NCBI GenBank assembly: GCA_905178155.1
Contig: CAJINV010000006.1
Location: 1,067,516-1,115,826 of the forward strand
Direction of reading: 5' to 3'
Length of the DNA stretch: 48,311 nucleotides
Source of the DNA: Amoebophrya sp. A120
Taxonomy: Eukaryota > Sar > Dinophyceae > Syndiniales > Amoebophryaceae
A program made the position numbers and the translations under genes. Below, piece after piece: positions 27,299 to 38,336 of the stretch. Numbering within the stretch: the stretch's first letter is position 1; each line of letters starts with the position of its first letter. The notes under the pieces were generated by a model. That model saw only the letters and a program-made list of their open reading frames with translations. It was not told where the DNA came from and ran no database searches.

Positions 27299-28885
27299 AT
27301 GATTTTTGTACCTGCAGCTCCCGCTAGTCCTTGTGCAAAAGCAAAAGGAAAAACGACCAGCATGATGTTCTCGTCCTCCACAACCGCCTTCCTTCGGCGT
27401 GAACAAGGCCCGTCCTCGCGCGGACGCTTCTGTCGCCGCGGCAGTTGCAGTTCATTGCCACAGTGGCTGGCTGCAGCTGGGGGTCTAGTTGCGATTTTTC
27501 TCGACAAGAGCGGGCTTCCAGGAGTGCAGGACGCCGTTGCGTTGTCGTTCATGACAAAGATGAAGATGAAACTGCACCAGCAGAGGAAGAAGTCCTCTGT
27601 TTCGGAGATGGAGCAGCTTCCTCGACGGAGGAGTCCAACAGGTACTGTAACATCAACTCCGGTCATGAACGAACAAGGGGACAAAAAGAGTCGGTCTCCA
27701 CCTGGAAGGAGCGGCTTTCTGGAACATCAAAGGCAGGGGCGCAGCACGAGAATAAAAAAAATGAAAGCGAAGTGTCATGGAAAGGAGCTGTTTGAGTACG
27801 TCGCGGCTGGAGGACCGCGTAACTACGATTACAGGCACGACGGCCATGGCATGGTAAAAAACGAGTGCAAACTTTGTCTCAAGTGCAGTGGTCGCAGCTG
27901 GCTGAAATACATCGATACCGCCACCGGACAGGCGACATCGTGGCAAATGAAGAACACGCCGCGCAACTGGAGGTGGGAGAAATACAGTTACTGTGCAAAC
28001 GGGGAAAACCACGGAGGGTGCCTCGAGAGCAATCTTGACGAGCTCTACAAAAATGGGTGGAACGAGGGGCATCTCACGTTCTTTGGAGATGCGCCGGACT
28101 ACGACCGGAGCCCCAACATTGTTGACAAAGACGGGCTCCACCACCTGGAGGGCAGATGCGAGGCGCGGACTGCGATGAAAAAAAGGGGACTTTCGGGTCC
28201 CTTACAGCAGCGCTTTGACAGCCATGCGTGGGCCACAGCTCCGAGCGGGGAGGGCATTGACTGGAAAACCAGAATGGCCCCCGTGGGGTGGCACAAGACT
28301 GCGGCCTGGGAGAACATCAGCAATGAACTGGAAGAGGCCGCGCAACGGCTGGGGGACAATTTCCTCGTTGTCAGCTTGTCAGCATTCGCTCCCTCCTGCG
28401 GTTCCCGTTTGTACTGCCGCGGCACCTCCGCCGGCTACACCTGGGATGATCACAGTGCCGCGGCCCGTTACTCCATTTGCGAGTGCGAGGCGTGCTGCGG
28501 GAGGACTGAGAGGGAAATGTCCTTGTTTAGCTTCCGCGATATGTGGCGTTGCGCCGAGATTGGGTTTTTCTCCCTCGACGTTTATGCCGGCAAGATTTCC
28601 CCTGATATCGAACGCACGTCCACATTCCCTTCTACCACCGCACCCCCGGAGACGCCGGCGCCCGACAAACCGAAAACCGCACCCCCGGAGACGCCGGCGC
28701 CCGAAAAACCGAAAACCGAGGCACCGAAGACGCCGGCGCCCGAAAAACCGAAAACCGAGTCACCGGAAACGCCGGCGCCTGCAAAACCGAAAACCGAGGC
28801 ACCGGTGAGTGAAAATGCTGGTGACAATCATGTCGACGCCAACGGGAACCAGCGAGAGCAGCTGCTGCAGCCTGCACGCATATGA
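27299..28885 (+). CDS. Gene B2: intron-free Cys-rich protein with PETPAP repeats
   Basis: A single uninterrupted frame of 528 residues, the full-length reference for the family. MIFVPAAPASPCAKAKGK starts it, with a short hydrophobic stretch at about 56-68 and a basic region with SFMTKMKMKLHQQRKK. The Cys-rich core from about residue 190 has CKLCLKCSGRSWLKYIDTA, DWKTRMAPVGWHK, ELEEAAQRLGDNFLVVSLSA, PSCGS, CECEACCG and FRDMWRC. A Pro-rich tail with four 13-residue repeats (PETPAPEKPKTEA) follows, ending SENAGDN...QPARI. ATG 27299 matches the B1 start. It lacks every introner present in B1 and B3. The tail suggests an extracellular or wall-associated protein; no enzymatic signature is recognised. 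Confidence 0.85.
   Translation: MIFVPAAPASPCAKAKGKTTSMMFSSSTTAFLRREQGPSSRGRFCRRGSCSSLPQWLAAAGGLVAIFLDKSGLPGVQDAVALSFMTKMKMKLHQQRKKSSVSEMEQLPRRRSPTGTVTSTPVMNEQGDKKSRSPPGRSGFLEHQRQGRSTRIKKMKAKCHGKELFEYVAAGGPRNYDYRHDGHGMVKNECKLCLKCSGRSWLKYIDTATGQATSWQMKNTPRNWRWEKYSYCANGENHGGCLESNLDELYKNGWNEGHLTFFGDAPDYDRSPNIVDKDGLHHLEGRCEARTAMKKRGLSGPLQQRFDSHAWATAPSGEGIDWKTRMAPVGWHKTAAWENISNELEEAAQRLGDNFLVVSLSAFAPSCGSRLYCRGTSAGYTWDDHSAAARYSICECEACCGRTEREMSLFSFRDMWRCAEIGFFSLDVYAGKISPDIERTSTFPSTTAPPETPAPDKPKTAPPETPAPEKPKTEAPKTPAPEKPKTESPETPAPAKPKTEAPVSENAGDNHVDANGNQREQLLQPARI
28648..28806 (+). repeat. 39-bp coding tandem repeat in B2
   Basis: Four 13-codon units of the form PETPAPEKPKTEA. The corresponding tail in B3 has a different 16-codon unit and B1 a Ser/Thr-rich stretch, so this segment evolves fast. 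Confidence 0.9.
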
Positions 28886-29809
28886 CAAAGAATACGCAAT
28901 ACTCTAGCAGCCTGCTGAAAGCAAAGCCTAAATAGCGAACAGGTTATTTGATGTGGCTCCATATAAGCCAAGCTACAGCTTTTGGCGTACCAGAGAACAT
29001 TTGGTCATCAACATCTGACGGACTAGAGGGACGAGCAAAGAACATCAAGCTGTTGCATTTCGATTTTTGCGTTGCGTTGTGACAACTACAACAGAAGATA
29101 AATTTGCTGTCGACGACGTGTGTAAAAATGTTGGTCATGGAAATCGATCCCGCACACACGTAACACGATCGCCCCAAATGACGCCTGTTCCCAATGAAAT
29201 GACAGTTCTGAGTGACCTGAACTAGCTAGATCCTTAGGGAAATGGTCAGAATCTATCTAGATCCTAAAGGAATCTCTTCACCATGTTCCGCGAATCCCCC
29301 AAATACTACGAAGGCAAAGCCATCAGGATCGTAGTGAAATGAATGGACTCAGCTCGGTCCAGACGTTCAGAATGGTCGCCCTGGGGGACTTGACTCCCGC
29401 CAGGGTCGAGCACCAATCTGAGCAGGTTGAGGGATGGACTCCCATGCTGTTTTGCCACTTGACTCCGGACCCGATTGGTCCATATGAATCTGATGAATTT
29501 GGATGAATTGAACCTACAGGATGTAACGCAGCAAGAGACTTGCGTCACTTGCTTGCTTACTTGCAATTGAGAGAATTCATCGAATTGCTGTTGATAACGA
29601 GCTCAGAGGAGCAAGCGTGTGTAAGTGTGTGCGAGTGTTCTCAAGTCCATTAACAAAAACTCTATTGATGTTGAGGAAAAATAAATAGGAAAATTTTCCA
29701 TACAAAGACGCAGAGATTACGTGCAACAGGAACAAGTGGTGCTAGAGCGATTTGCTTGCATAACGTGGACGACCAAGTAGAGATCAACGGGACCGGTCTG
29801 CCCTGAGCA
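28886..29809. other. B2 3' flank with a copy-specific ~0.5-kb segment
   Basis: The ends (28886-29100, 29655-29809) match the B3 flank. About 29120-29650 has no counterpart there and looks like an insertion or a B3-side deletion. No gene or clear element ends seen. Confidence 0.6.
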
Positions 29810-30007
29810 ATGAAGATGATGGCAGCACTCCTCCACAACAGGAAAACGGTGGGGGTGGTGGCGTCCCGCACGAAAAGCCTCTACTTGACACCCCCCTCGA
29901 CTCGGAGCCGTCCGAAGCCAAGTGCTGCCCTTGAGAAGAGCATGATGAACGCGTGTTGGTGTGGTCCTGAAGAGGGCCGTGAGGACGTTTTAATACCATG
30001 TACGTAG
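29810..30007 (+). CDS. S2: intron-free small protein, 65 aa
   Basis: MKMMAALLHNRKTVGVVASR..., LTPPSTR, SAALEKSMMNACWCGPEEGR and VLIPCT, stop TAG at 30005. It is the uninterrupted paralogue of S3 and shares its start region, conserved Cys pair and stop. Frame conservation between two copies is the only evidence that it is coding. It lies 0.9 kb after B2, as S3 lies 0.4 kb after B3. Confidence 0.58.
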   Translation: MKMMAALLHNRKTVGVVASRTKSLYLTPPSTRSRPKPSAALEKSMMNACWCGPEEGREDVLIPCT

Positions 30008-30809
30008 CTACTTATCATGATCACGAACAAAAATGCCACCTCTGTACTACCTGTAGTGAACAAAATCAAAATCTAGAGCAGCTAGATCGTGCCTGTCCGC
30101 ACCAGTATATTTTTTTTGTATCCTTTTCATTTCACAATCACATTCACCCCACGGAACAGCTCCGTCCGACAACATTCCAGAACTATCGTCTAGATGTGCA
30201 TCGTTTGTACAGATTTTTTTCTTTATTTTAGATCGAACGACATAGACATCTTTATTTTAGATCGATCGGATCCTTTTTTTTCGTCACTCACATTCAAATT
30301 CTAATTCTCAACAATCGACTCTCAATAGTTTTAGTTGCCTATGTAAGAACACTACAACTGTGCTCCTTATGTGGAGCGTTTCACCCTGCAGACTGACATT
30401 AAACTGAGCTTTGCCGTCTGTTAGAACACGAAATACACCATGTAGGTCGGCGGGTGTGTCGACGACCTACGGTACCAGTATCCACGTAACTGTTTGAGCA
30501 TGGGGAAACGCACAGCATCATCATCGTCATTCGTCATCTCTCAGTTGCTCTACCTCTCGGAACATCGGGATTCCGCTCATGGAAGTGAAGGACGAGGACC
30601 TGATTTCATGATCGTGGGTTTCGAGTGGGATTTGGATCAGTACATGGTCGCCATGATCGCCATTAGTTACATGGTGATTTAGTGATCATTCCTACTGTAA
30701 GCTGCAGCTCATCTACCCTCAAGTATGAAGTAGATCAGGCGACATTAAGTAATAGTGTGATCCCAGTAAGCAAGTAAAAATGTTGGATAAAAATGTTGGA
30801 TAAAATCAG
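30008..30809. other. Flank of S2 and leader-like repeat
   Basis: 30008-30310 matches the S3 flank. 30664-30800 is a further copy of the leader-like repeat at 23285-23420 (GTAAGCTGCAGCTCATC...AAAAATGTTGGATAAAA). No gene seen. Confidence 0.65.
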
Positions 30810-30972
30810 ACCCGGTGGCAGGTCTTTTTCAAAAAGTGGTTTGCACGCAAGCTACGGGGCCCGTTGTCCGAAGCAAGCCGGCGCTTATTTCGTTCCGGTG
30901 CTTCTTCGGTGCGCGAGGCGCGGTCACTGAAAGCGTTCTTCTCAGAGGATCTTCTCGCCACCTCGAGCAAGT

Positions 30973-31127
30973 TGTGCATTGCAAAAGTATCGTAGTACAA
31001 CTCGTAGAAATGCATTACAAATTTCCTCAGGATGAGAGATAAAATTTGTAATGCAGATTTGCATTGGAAACAAGATCTGTAATGCAAGACTTGCATTTGT
31101 ACGAGTACGATACTTTTGCACAGGATA
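30973..31127. mobile_element. Introner in D relic (beta), TSD CAAGT/CGAGT
   Basis: 155 bp; TGTGCATTGCAAAAGTATCG ... GATACTTTTGCACAGGATA. Splicing gives AGC AAG TGC ACC in frame. Gene D has no introner at the matching place. Confidence 0.85.
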
Positions 31128-31245
31128 CGAGTGCACCACGCAAGACACCTTTCTCGAGAAGTACACTTTTGGCACCGATCAGAAGCAGTTCGCTTCCGCC
31201 TTTCTCGACACGTTCGAACGGGCTCTCGCGCGGCCGAATGCCGCA

Positions 31246-31560
31246 TATCACAATGAAAAACGCCCCCACCCCCGCACTTGGGAGCATTTGTATTGCAAAC
31301 CTTTCCAACAGAAACACTCGCCCTCTTGCATCTAGCAGCATCACAGATTTCCAGTCGTGAATTATAGCGAAGATTTGTATTGCAACAGATCCCAGCAAGA
31401 GCGGCGCTCGTCATGCGAGCAATGCTATATACGCCTAGACTCTGCATCACAAAGATAAAGATTCATTATTCCTTTCATGCATGACAAAAAGTTTTCATTT
31501 GGAAACGTCGCATCGCAAATTATTGCAACTTTCGGAGTGGGGGCATTTTTCACGGCAATG
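31246..31560. mobile_element. Introner in D relic (zeta), TSD CCGCA
   Basis: 315 bp; TATCACAATGAAAAACGCCC ... GGGGGCATTTTTCACGGCAA TG. CCGCA at 31241-31245 and 31561-31565. The 3' tip is ATG, not ATA. Joins AAT GCC GCA AGC TAC. Confidence 0.83.
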
Positions 31561-31724
31561 CCGCAAGCTACAGATTCGGCGGCTCGGGGGAGCACAGCAT
31601 CAAATTTGGGCCGCAAAAGCCGGCTGAGTGGGTATGGTGGGGGCGAGAGGCATGTATGAGTTTTGCGATGTATTGGCGGAAAAACATCGCAAAAAATACA
31701 TCGCACATCGCACATCGTACATAG

Positions 31725-34370
31725 CCGCTCTGAGGATTACGGCCGTGGAAGTGCGTCCTGAAAGTATAATCCAACCGGAGCTGCTTTTGCGCGCCGCAGA
31801 GACAGGCGAACAGAAGGTGCAGGACCTGGAATTCCAGTTGTGCACAGCCACAGGAGGTAGCAGCTTATCTTCCAGCTGGTGTGAGTTGTTGGAAAAGAAT
31901 GGCGACTATGATGAAGAATGGCCAGCCGTTCTTCGCCTCGAAGTGACGCGAAGCAGCAGTAACTACGATCTGGACGGTCCCACGCGGTACGACCTCGCGC
32001 TCATTCTTGAGCTTGTATTGATAGAATACACATATATATAATTCACTACTTAGGGATTCTATATAATTCACTACTTAGTAGTGAAAGTGATAGTGAAGGG
32101 ACTGATAGTGAAGGGAGTAATAGTGAAGGGACTGATAGTACTTAAAGTAGTTAGATAAAAGTGCGTGGTAAGTGATAGCGAAGGGACTTGTTTCTTTATG
32201 CAAGACAGCCAGATGAAGAAATTGAAATTGGTCTTCTACTTCTTCTTTACCTCGGCCCGAGCGACGCCGGGGCGGGGGCGGGTATTACAAAGGACCGGCC
32301 CTCGTACGCGTGTAACCCTTGGGCCGGCCCTGTAGTTGCTGCGCTACGCTAAGTACATACTTATCGTAGCCATTTAATACTTTTACCTCAAGGTCGTGAA
32401 GGGGCCAGTTGCTCTTTCAGCTTGGGGCAAGAATCGAAAGCCAACTTTTTTCTGCTCGGCGCAGCGCTCCAACTATCAACTTACTTTGCAAAACAACTGT
32501 GACAGCAGCTTCAGGCCCAATTACTCAGGTTGACATGTAGAGAGGATTGGCAGTCATCGATTTATTACATCTATACGCGGACCTTTAAGGAGATTGTGTA
32601 TATGATTCTTAATGGTTGAGCACGAACTGCCTCTCCACGCAAGACAGATTCACTGGCTCCGCTCCTGTCTTTTTGAAAAATGTATGATGTTTGTTTTGGT
32701 CTACTTTTCTGCTCCTGTTTTTTTGAAAAATGTATGATGTTTGTTTTGGGAATAAGGGTCTGCTTTTTATCGTTTTACTAAATTTGTCATGCAAATTTGC
32801 CATTCGGCAACAAATTGCCGCTCTCGAAAAAAGCATGCTCCTACATCGGTGCTACATCCTGTATGATTTTCAATGGTTTATTTTCCTGGATCTTCGTGTA
32901 TGATTTTCAAATGGTGATTAGCGCGGCGTCAATCGCCATCGCATTTACCAACTATTCTCTTCATCGAGCATGACATATTCGCACTGTATACTTTTTGCTT
33001 TTCCAGCCAAATTGTCAAGGTATCGAATCGCCAAGATAGCATTACGAAGTCGTATCTTGCACTAGACCATAGGGGTTATTCTTATTAGAAGGAAAAATCG
33101 CATTACATCGTGGGGCAAAGTCGTTTTTAGCCTCACAAATTTGGGGACGGTTTTAAGGAAACGAAATGCACTAACATCGGGAAAGGAGATAAAGCATTGC
33201 GAAACCGCACCTAACTGCGGTCTAGTTGGTTTACTTGGGATAATATTCATCGCGTTCTAACCTCACCACTTCGAAACTAGGTCCTTCAAGACTGAACTGA
33301 TTCTCATGCAGAACAAGAGGAAAAAAATTGCTAAGATGATGTACATCAATTCCAGTCTGTCACATCAGGGAGAAAAGTCAGGTCTGGTGTAGTGACAAAG
33401 CTTCTATCTTTCCACACAACTCTACTACTGATTTGTCGGCGCTTGACACAGAGACAGATACTTACTGGCGCACGTGTTCGGTGGTTGTTGCCTTTAGACT
33501 GGGAAAAAAATCCAGTAAGCACTCCTGAGAGCCGCGGTTTGGTGCTGGCTAAAAGCGTCAGATGGCGATTTCGAGTTTCTTGCGGTCTACATTTGTTCAC
33601 ACTGCTATCATGCACCCATCGGGCAAATTCCTGCCGCTGCTCACAAGCGCATGTTCTCACGAAGGACGTCTGGATCGCACTCGAAGGCGATGCTGTGCGA
33701 CTTGATGCACCTGTATGAGTCGCCGCCCTAGTTGTGATCTACTACTTCTACTGTGTGAATACTGTGTGTAGTAACCCCGGAGGGAGGAGCGTCGCAGGCT
33801 CCTGTAGTTCATCAGTTCTTACTTGTTATGCACCATTTTGATTTTCTTTGGCAGTCAAACTGTTTTTTTCTTCCTCACTACTTCAACGACAGGAAATAAT
33901 GCTTATCGGTGTAGGTAAGTACTACTAAATCGGCAGCGGACAACATCTTTTTCATGAATAGTATAGACTAACGTTGTGCGGTTCATCGGCGATTCAGGAT
34001 CTCCGAACGCAGAAAGTCATTCGGTTCGTAGATATTGACAGTTTTCGTTTATACATCCGCTTGTCGGGAGCAAATTGAAATTCAGATTCGGGTCAGGTCG
34101 ATGCTGAAAACACGGAAATTAAAAGTAGAATCGGTTTTGTTCTTTATTATTTTCCATTTCCACCACGACCCGCAGCCACGGGCTATCGAAGCTACCAGGT
34201 AAATTATATTTTTCGGTTGTATGATCCACGCACGGCCACGGACGTGGTAGTCAAGTCTGTCTCTGTTTGTTGTACTACGCTGGCTTGGTATTGCTTTCTT
34301 ATTTCTTGCTATTGCTTGACAGTGACGCGCTTCGGTCGTATCTTGATGGTGTGTCGTCGGTTCCAACATG
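31725..34370. other. Gene-poor region
   Basis: One open frame (31628-32041) overlaps the relic and has no support. It holds a GTGAAGGGACTGATA repeat (32077-32150), a 50-bp tandem repeat (32661-32749) and decayed introner-like fragments (TTTGTCATGCAAATTTG near 32785; GACATATTCGCACTGTATA near 32972). Nothing else was recognised. Confidence 0.6.
32661..32749. repeat. 50-bp tandem repeat, two copies
   Basis: GCTCCTG(T/C)TTTTTTGAAAA followed by ATGTATGATGTTTGTTTTGG starts at 32661 and 32711. Confidence 0.9.
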
Positions 34371-35430
34371 TTTCCCGCTTGTGCACCTCAGAACAAGGTC
34401 ACGCTTTTGCATCTTCGTGGTAGGCTACCTAGCGGGTTCGCCGGGCATCTTCATGCTCTTGCATCTTCATGCTCTTGCATCTTAGCGGGTTCGCCGGGCC
34501 CGGGGGGGCGGGGGGGCTGTCGCCCGCAAGGAAGCGACGGCGGATTACCTTACGGGGGATCTAGATGGAACAAAGGGGCGCCCCCCAAAGTGGGGCAGTA
34601 GCATCGGGGGAAGGGCTTGCTAAGCTGGAACCGCGGTCGGCCGCGTGGGCGGCCAAAAGGTGCGCCAAAAACGCAGCCTCCCACCGGGGGAAGGTGTAAA
34701 AATGGTGATTTTCGCGTCCATGGGCCCATTGGTATCCGAAAAGTGAGAGTTTTTTTGTGTCGCGAATCCACCCGTTACGCTTGCGAAAAAGTAGCGAACT
34801 TGTTGGACCCTCCGTGGGTCCGCAGTAACATCGTCTTTCGCAAGAAAAAAATGAAAAAATGAAAAAAAAAATCGCCCATTTGTAAAGGGCCTTGCGCTCA
34901 ATCCGAAATTTGTCAGGCCGCCAAACACGGCGGCATGGTGAAAGCGTACTCAGTGTATAGTCGTGCTTGGGGGTGTGATGTTTTGCCATTTTTGGGACAG
35001 AGGCCTCCGCCTGATCAAGCGGATTCTCGTCGTGTTTGAGGTGCAAAAGCGCCGCCCACAAAAATGCAAGAAATGAAAAAAAAAAGCTCAAACGAAAACA
35101 AGCAAAAACCACACGACCGCCATATCGTGCGGGGTAACATTAGGCGCGACGGTATGGCGCGCCACGCCAGTTTTTGGATTCTCGCGCGACCGTCCCCGCG
35201 CAGCCCGAGCCCCGCCCGGCCCGCCCCCTGCGGGGGCGCCCTTGATCCGTTCCACTCTTCGCAGCACTCTGGGGCAATTCCTTTCTGGCCCAAGAAGAAG
35301 GCTGTGAAGAACAAGAGCGGAGCGGGGTCGCAGCCGTTGGGCCCAGACCTCGTTATCGCGCGCGGCCGTCGAAATGCGCGCGTCGCGGTTTTTGCTTCGC
35401 AAAACGAAGTGCGCAGCGATTGATCACCGT

Positions 35431-35521
35431 ATCGCCCTCCGGGCGCGACCTTAATATTTCCCGCTTGTGCACCTGAGAACAAGGTCATGCTCTTGCATCT
35501 TCGCGGTAGGCTACCTAAACT
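35431..35521. repeat. 91-bp dispersed repeat, copy 1
   Basis: ATCGCCCTCCGGGCGCGACC to GGCTACCTAAACT recurs at 36840-36930. A partial copy without the first 30 bases lies at 34371-34432. Confidence 0.93.
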
Positions 35522-35796
35522 CATCCATCGCAAACGCAGCGCGAACGCAGCGCGAAGGCTTTGCCGTTGCCATATGGGAGGGACTCGGGAGTATGCAATC
35601 ACTCGCAAAGTCGGGCATTTCTAAGTGTGTTTTGCCTTCAGAAAGCGGATCGGCGGGAATTTATGTGAATTTTGTCGAAAGCAGCCGAAACAGCAATTAC
35701 CAAGCGGGAAGAGGGTAAAAAAGAGCAGTTTTGCTGCTCCGCCCGGTCTGAATCTGAAAAAAGAGAGTGGCATTTTCGGCTAGGGTCGATGGTGTG

Positions 35797-36288
35797 ATGC
35801 GTTTCATAGCGGAAATTGCGTCACTTCCGGGCAGCTCCAGCCGCTTAAAAATTGAAAAAAAGTGCTTAAAAAGTGTGATTTTTCGCAGCATGCAAGCAGC
35901 CGACAAAATTTACCGATTTTCTGCAGTCCCCGGGAAGTGCTTAGAAATTGAAAAAAAAGACGAGAAAAGTTACATTTTTCGCAGCGTGGAAGCGGGCAAC
36001 AAAATTTGCCGATTTTCTCCAGTCCCCGGAAAACGCTTGGAAATTGAAAACGACAATTTTCGCTGGAAAAGCAAAAGCCGCTTAAAAATTGCCGCTCAAA
36101 AGGGGTTCGCAAAATTTTCCGCAGGCCCGTACCACTGGGATTGGACGAAGAGAAACCAATTATCAGCAAGCCTGTGGAGGTGTGTCACACGGGCACGGTT
36201 TTCGGCCTCTCTGAAGTCGCAAACTGGAACCCTTCCCCCGCTTGGAAAAGCCCGATCTGGGTGGCCCAAAAGGCCAGCCGATAGATGA
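35797..36288 (+). other. Open frame over a 96-bp tandem repeat
   Basis: A 163-codon frame from ATG 35797 contains 32-residue repeats (FRSVEAGNKICRFSPVPGKR, then LEIE). Because 96 is a multiple of three, the frame stays open on both strands, so this is weak evidence of coding. No homologue recognised. Confidence 0.25.
35843..36046. repeat. 96-bp tandem repeat, 2+ copies
   Basis: GCTTAAAAATTGAAAAAAAG-type starts occur at 35843, 35939 and 36035, each followed by TTTTTCGCAGC and CGATTTTCT(G/C)CAGTCCCCG. Confidence 0.9.
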
Positions 36289-36340
36289 GCGCTATGGCAT
36301 AGTGGCCCTCAGAGAAGGCTACTTTGTTCCAAGGGGCATC

Positions 36341-36420
36341 GAAAGGATGCCCCGCTGCGAAATAGCAGACCGGATTTCGCCTTCAATGCTTATCGCAGGA
36401 GCCTGCGGGCCGCCGCGGGC
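36341..36420. repeat. 80-bp direct repeat, copy 1
   Basis: GAAAGGATGCCCCGCTGCGA to GGGCCGCCGCGGGC is repeated at 36572-36651 with few changes; a third partial start lies at 36467. Confidence 0.9.
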
Positions 36421-36571
36421 TCCACCACTTCCCCGCGGCCCCAGTTTGTCATGCAGGGGGCGAGAAAGGATGCCCCGCTGCGAAGGCGGATGGGGGGGGG
36501 TCCGGGGGGGGCTTGCCCCCCCGGCCAGATACCTTCCGGGCCAGGTGGTCAGTTTGTGATGCAGGGGGCGA

Positions 36572-36651
36572 GAAAGGAGGCCCCGCTGCGAAATAGCAGA
36601 CCGGATTTCGCCTTCAAAGCTTATCGCAGGAGCCTACGGGCCGCCGCGGGC
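36572..36651. repeat. 80-bp direct repeat, copy 2
   Basis: Second copy of 36341-36420, separated by a G-rich linker. Confidence 0.9.
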
Positions 36652-36839
36652 GACAGTAGTTGTCCGCGGCCCAAGGGCCGCGAGCACAACTGCGGCCCGC
36701 GACCCAAGAAGAAGAAGTGGGAATCTAGAAATTAAAAAGAAAATGGCGAAAGCGCAGCCCGCGGGCCGCGGCGATGTTACAAAAAGGTAGGTGGGCCTTC
36801 GCGCTGGTTAGATTTTCGCGCACGCATTTGGTTACCAAT

Positions 36840-36930
36840 ATCGCCCTCCGGGCGCGACCTTAATATTTCCCGCTTGTGCACCTGAGAACAAGGTCATGCT
36901 CTTGCATCTTCGTGGTAGGTTACCTAAACT
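36840..36930. repeat. 91-bp dispersed repeat, copy 2
   Basis: Near-identical to 35431-35521, 1,409 bp upstream. Confidence 0.93.
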
Positions 36931-38336
36931 TTCTCATTCTGGCTGCACAGCCGCGTTGACATAAAAACTTCCTCAGATATTGTTGATTCCTGCTCTGCAG
37001 TTGGTACAGCCCGAATCCATTTTTTCAAGTCACGTTAGACCAGAAAATCGGAAGAAGTGCATACTTTTTCGCGCACCCGCTGGCATGGCGGGCCGCTTTC
37101 GTTTCGCTCCGGGGGTGGTGGGGTGCCCCGACAACACACCCGGCCCGAGAACCTCGCTGCGCCATGCAGCGGCGCGGGCGTTGTGGCTTGTTAAAGAGAG
37201 CCGGGGTGGCCTCCCGGCCTCCAAGCCTGCCAAGAGCGAGAAGCGCCGCCCCGCCGAGCGGCCTCTCCGCGGGCCCATCCCTGTCGGGCCGGTGCGCCGC
37301 CGCCATGTTTTTGGCCGGAACTGCATGGGCCTGCTCGCCGTACCGGAGGGGCCGGCCCTTGAAGCAGTAGGGCGCGCGCCCCTCAGGTGGGGCCTGCTTC
37401 GGCCCCAACAGCCGCCCGCCCCTCAAGTGGGGGGCAGGGAAGGGGGGGCCCGGAAGGCGCGCGCGCCCCCCCCTTCTGGGGGGGGGGGGGGTAAAAAGGG
37501 GGCCGAATTGGGCCAATTCTATCCCCTCTTTTAGGGGGGGGCAAAAAATGGCCTTCCCCCGATGCTCAGGGGGGAGCAAAATGAACAGAATCCGGCTCAT
37601 TTTACCCCCCCCCTAAAAAGGGGGGGCGAATCATTTCAATTCAGCCCCCCTCTTTACCGCCCCCCCCCCCCCGGCAGGGGGAGGCGCGCGCGCCTTTCAG
37701 GGGGCCGGCAGTTCACCCGGCGGCCGGGGGCCCCGGAAGGGAAAGGGCGCGCCCGGCCGCAGCAAAGGCGCGAGCTTTCCGGGCTGTGCAGGGCTTCGCC
37801 TTGGGGCCCCGGAATGCACGCCGCGTCGGCTGTGTGTCCCCGACGTGGGCCCCGCGCGGGGGCGGGTGGCGAAGTGCTGGCTGCGTGCCGTCACCTTCCT
37901 AACTACGCCAGGCCGACCCGCCCCGGTTCCGGCCGCGCAGCCGCAATGCCGGAGGCTAATTTTTCCGGGATAAAGCAGCCCGGAACGCGGTCGCGACTTC
38001 GCACCCCCCGACTTCATTCCGCCCACGACCCCCATTGCAAGGGGATGCGCAAAAAAACATGTACTTCTTCCGATTTTCTGGTCTAGTCACACTTTTGTAT
38101 GTTGATGCTATTCACTTTGACCTCCTGAAGAAAAGATGATTAAAAAGTCCCCATTTATTGAGCACGAATTTGATTGAATTTGAAAATTTGTTTCCATATT
38201 ATCAGACCGCCTAAATATTCAAGAACATCATGGCAAGCCAATGTGACAAAAGTGCACACCAGCAGTACAAACGGCACTACGTACATCACACTGACCATGT
38301 CGCCGCTAGTGTAGTTCTGTTCCAAGTAAAAACCCG

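Larger units (their letters stand above)
30810..31724 (+). pseudogene. D-like relic, 5' truncated, three exons
   Basis: Exons 30810-30972, 31133-31245 and 31566-31724 join to 144 residues plus TAG. TRWQVFFKKWFARKL, LSEASRRLFRSG, AFFSEDLLATS and QFASAFLDTFERALARP align with RWHLFFQAWSTF, LAEVSRRFRGF, QFLSEELFATS and QFASKFLATFETALKRP of gene D. The signal-peptide exon and N-terminal half are missing: a stop (TAA, 30801) lies just upstream in frame, where the shared leader-like repeat ends. Its third exon gives a guide to what gene D may encode beyond the window (YRFGGSGEHSIKFGPQKPAE). Confidence 0.7.
34371..38336. other. GC-rich repeat block, no secure gene
   Basis: Strong base-composition change with long G and C runs (37380-37680) and several local duplications listed separately. 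Long open frames on both strands follow from GC bias and repeats; none resembles a known protein. Gene C begins at its end. Confidence 0.65.

Noticed and set aside
31628-32041. 137-codon plus-strand frame overlapping the D relic
   Set aside because: Its start overlaps the relic's third exon in another frame, with no similarity or codon support.
32365-32375. CGTAGCCATTT, an 11-base match to the dinoflagellate spliced leader
   Set aside because: The rest of the leader (TTGGCTCAAG) does not follow, no splice donor is present and there is only one copy. Likely chance.
34561-35112. Minus-strand 183-codon frame in the GC-rich block
   Set aside because: Phe/Ser-rich low complexity, competing frames on both strands, no recognised motif and no introners; probably chance.
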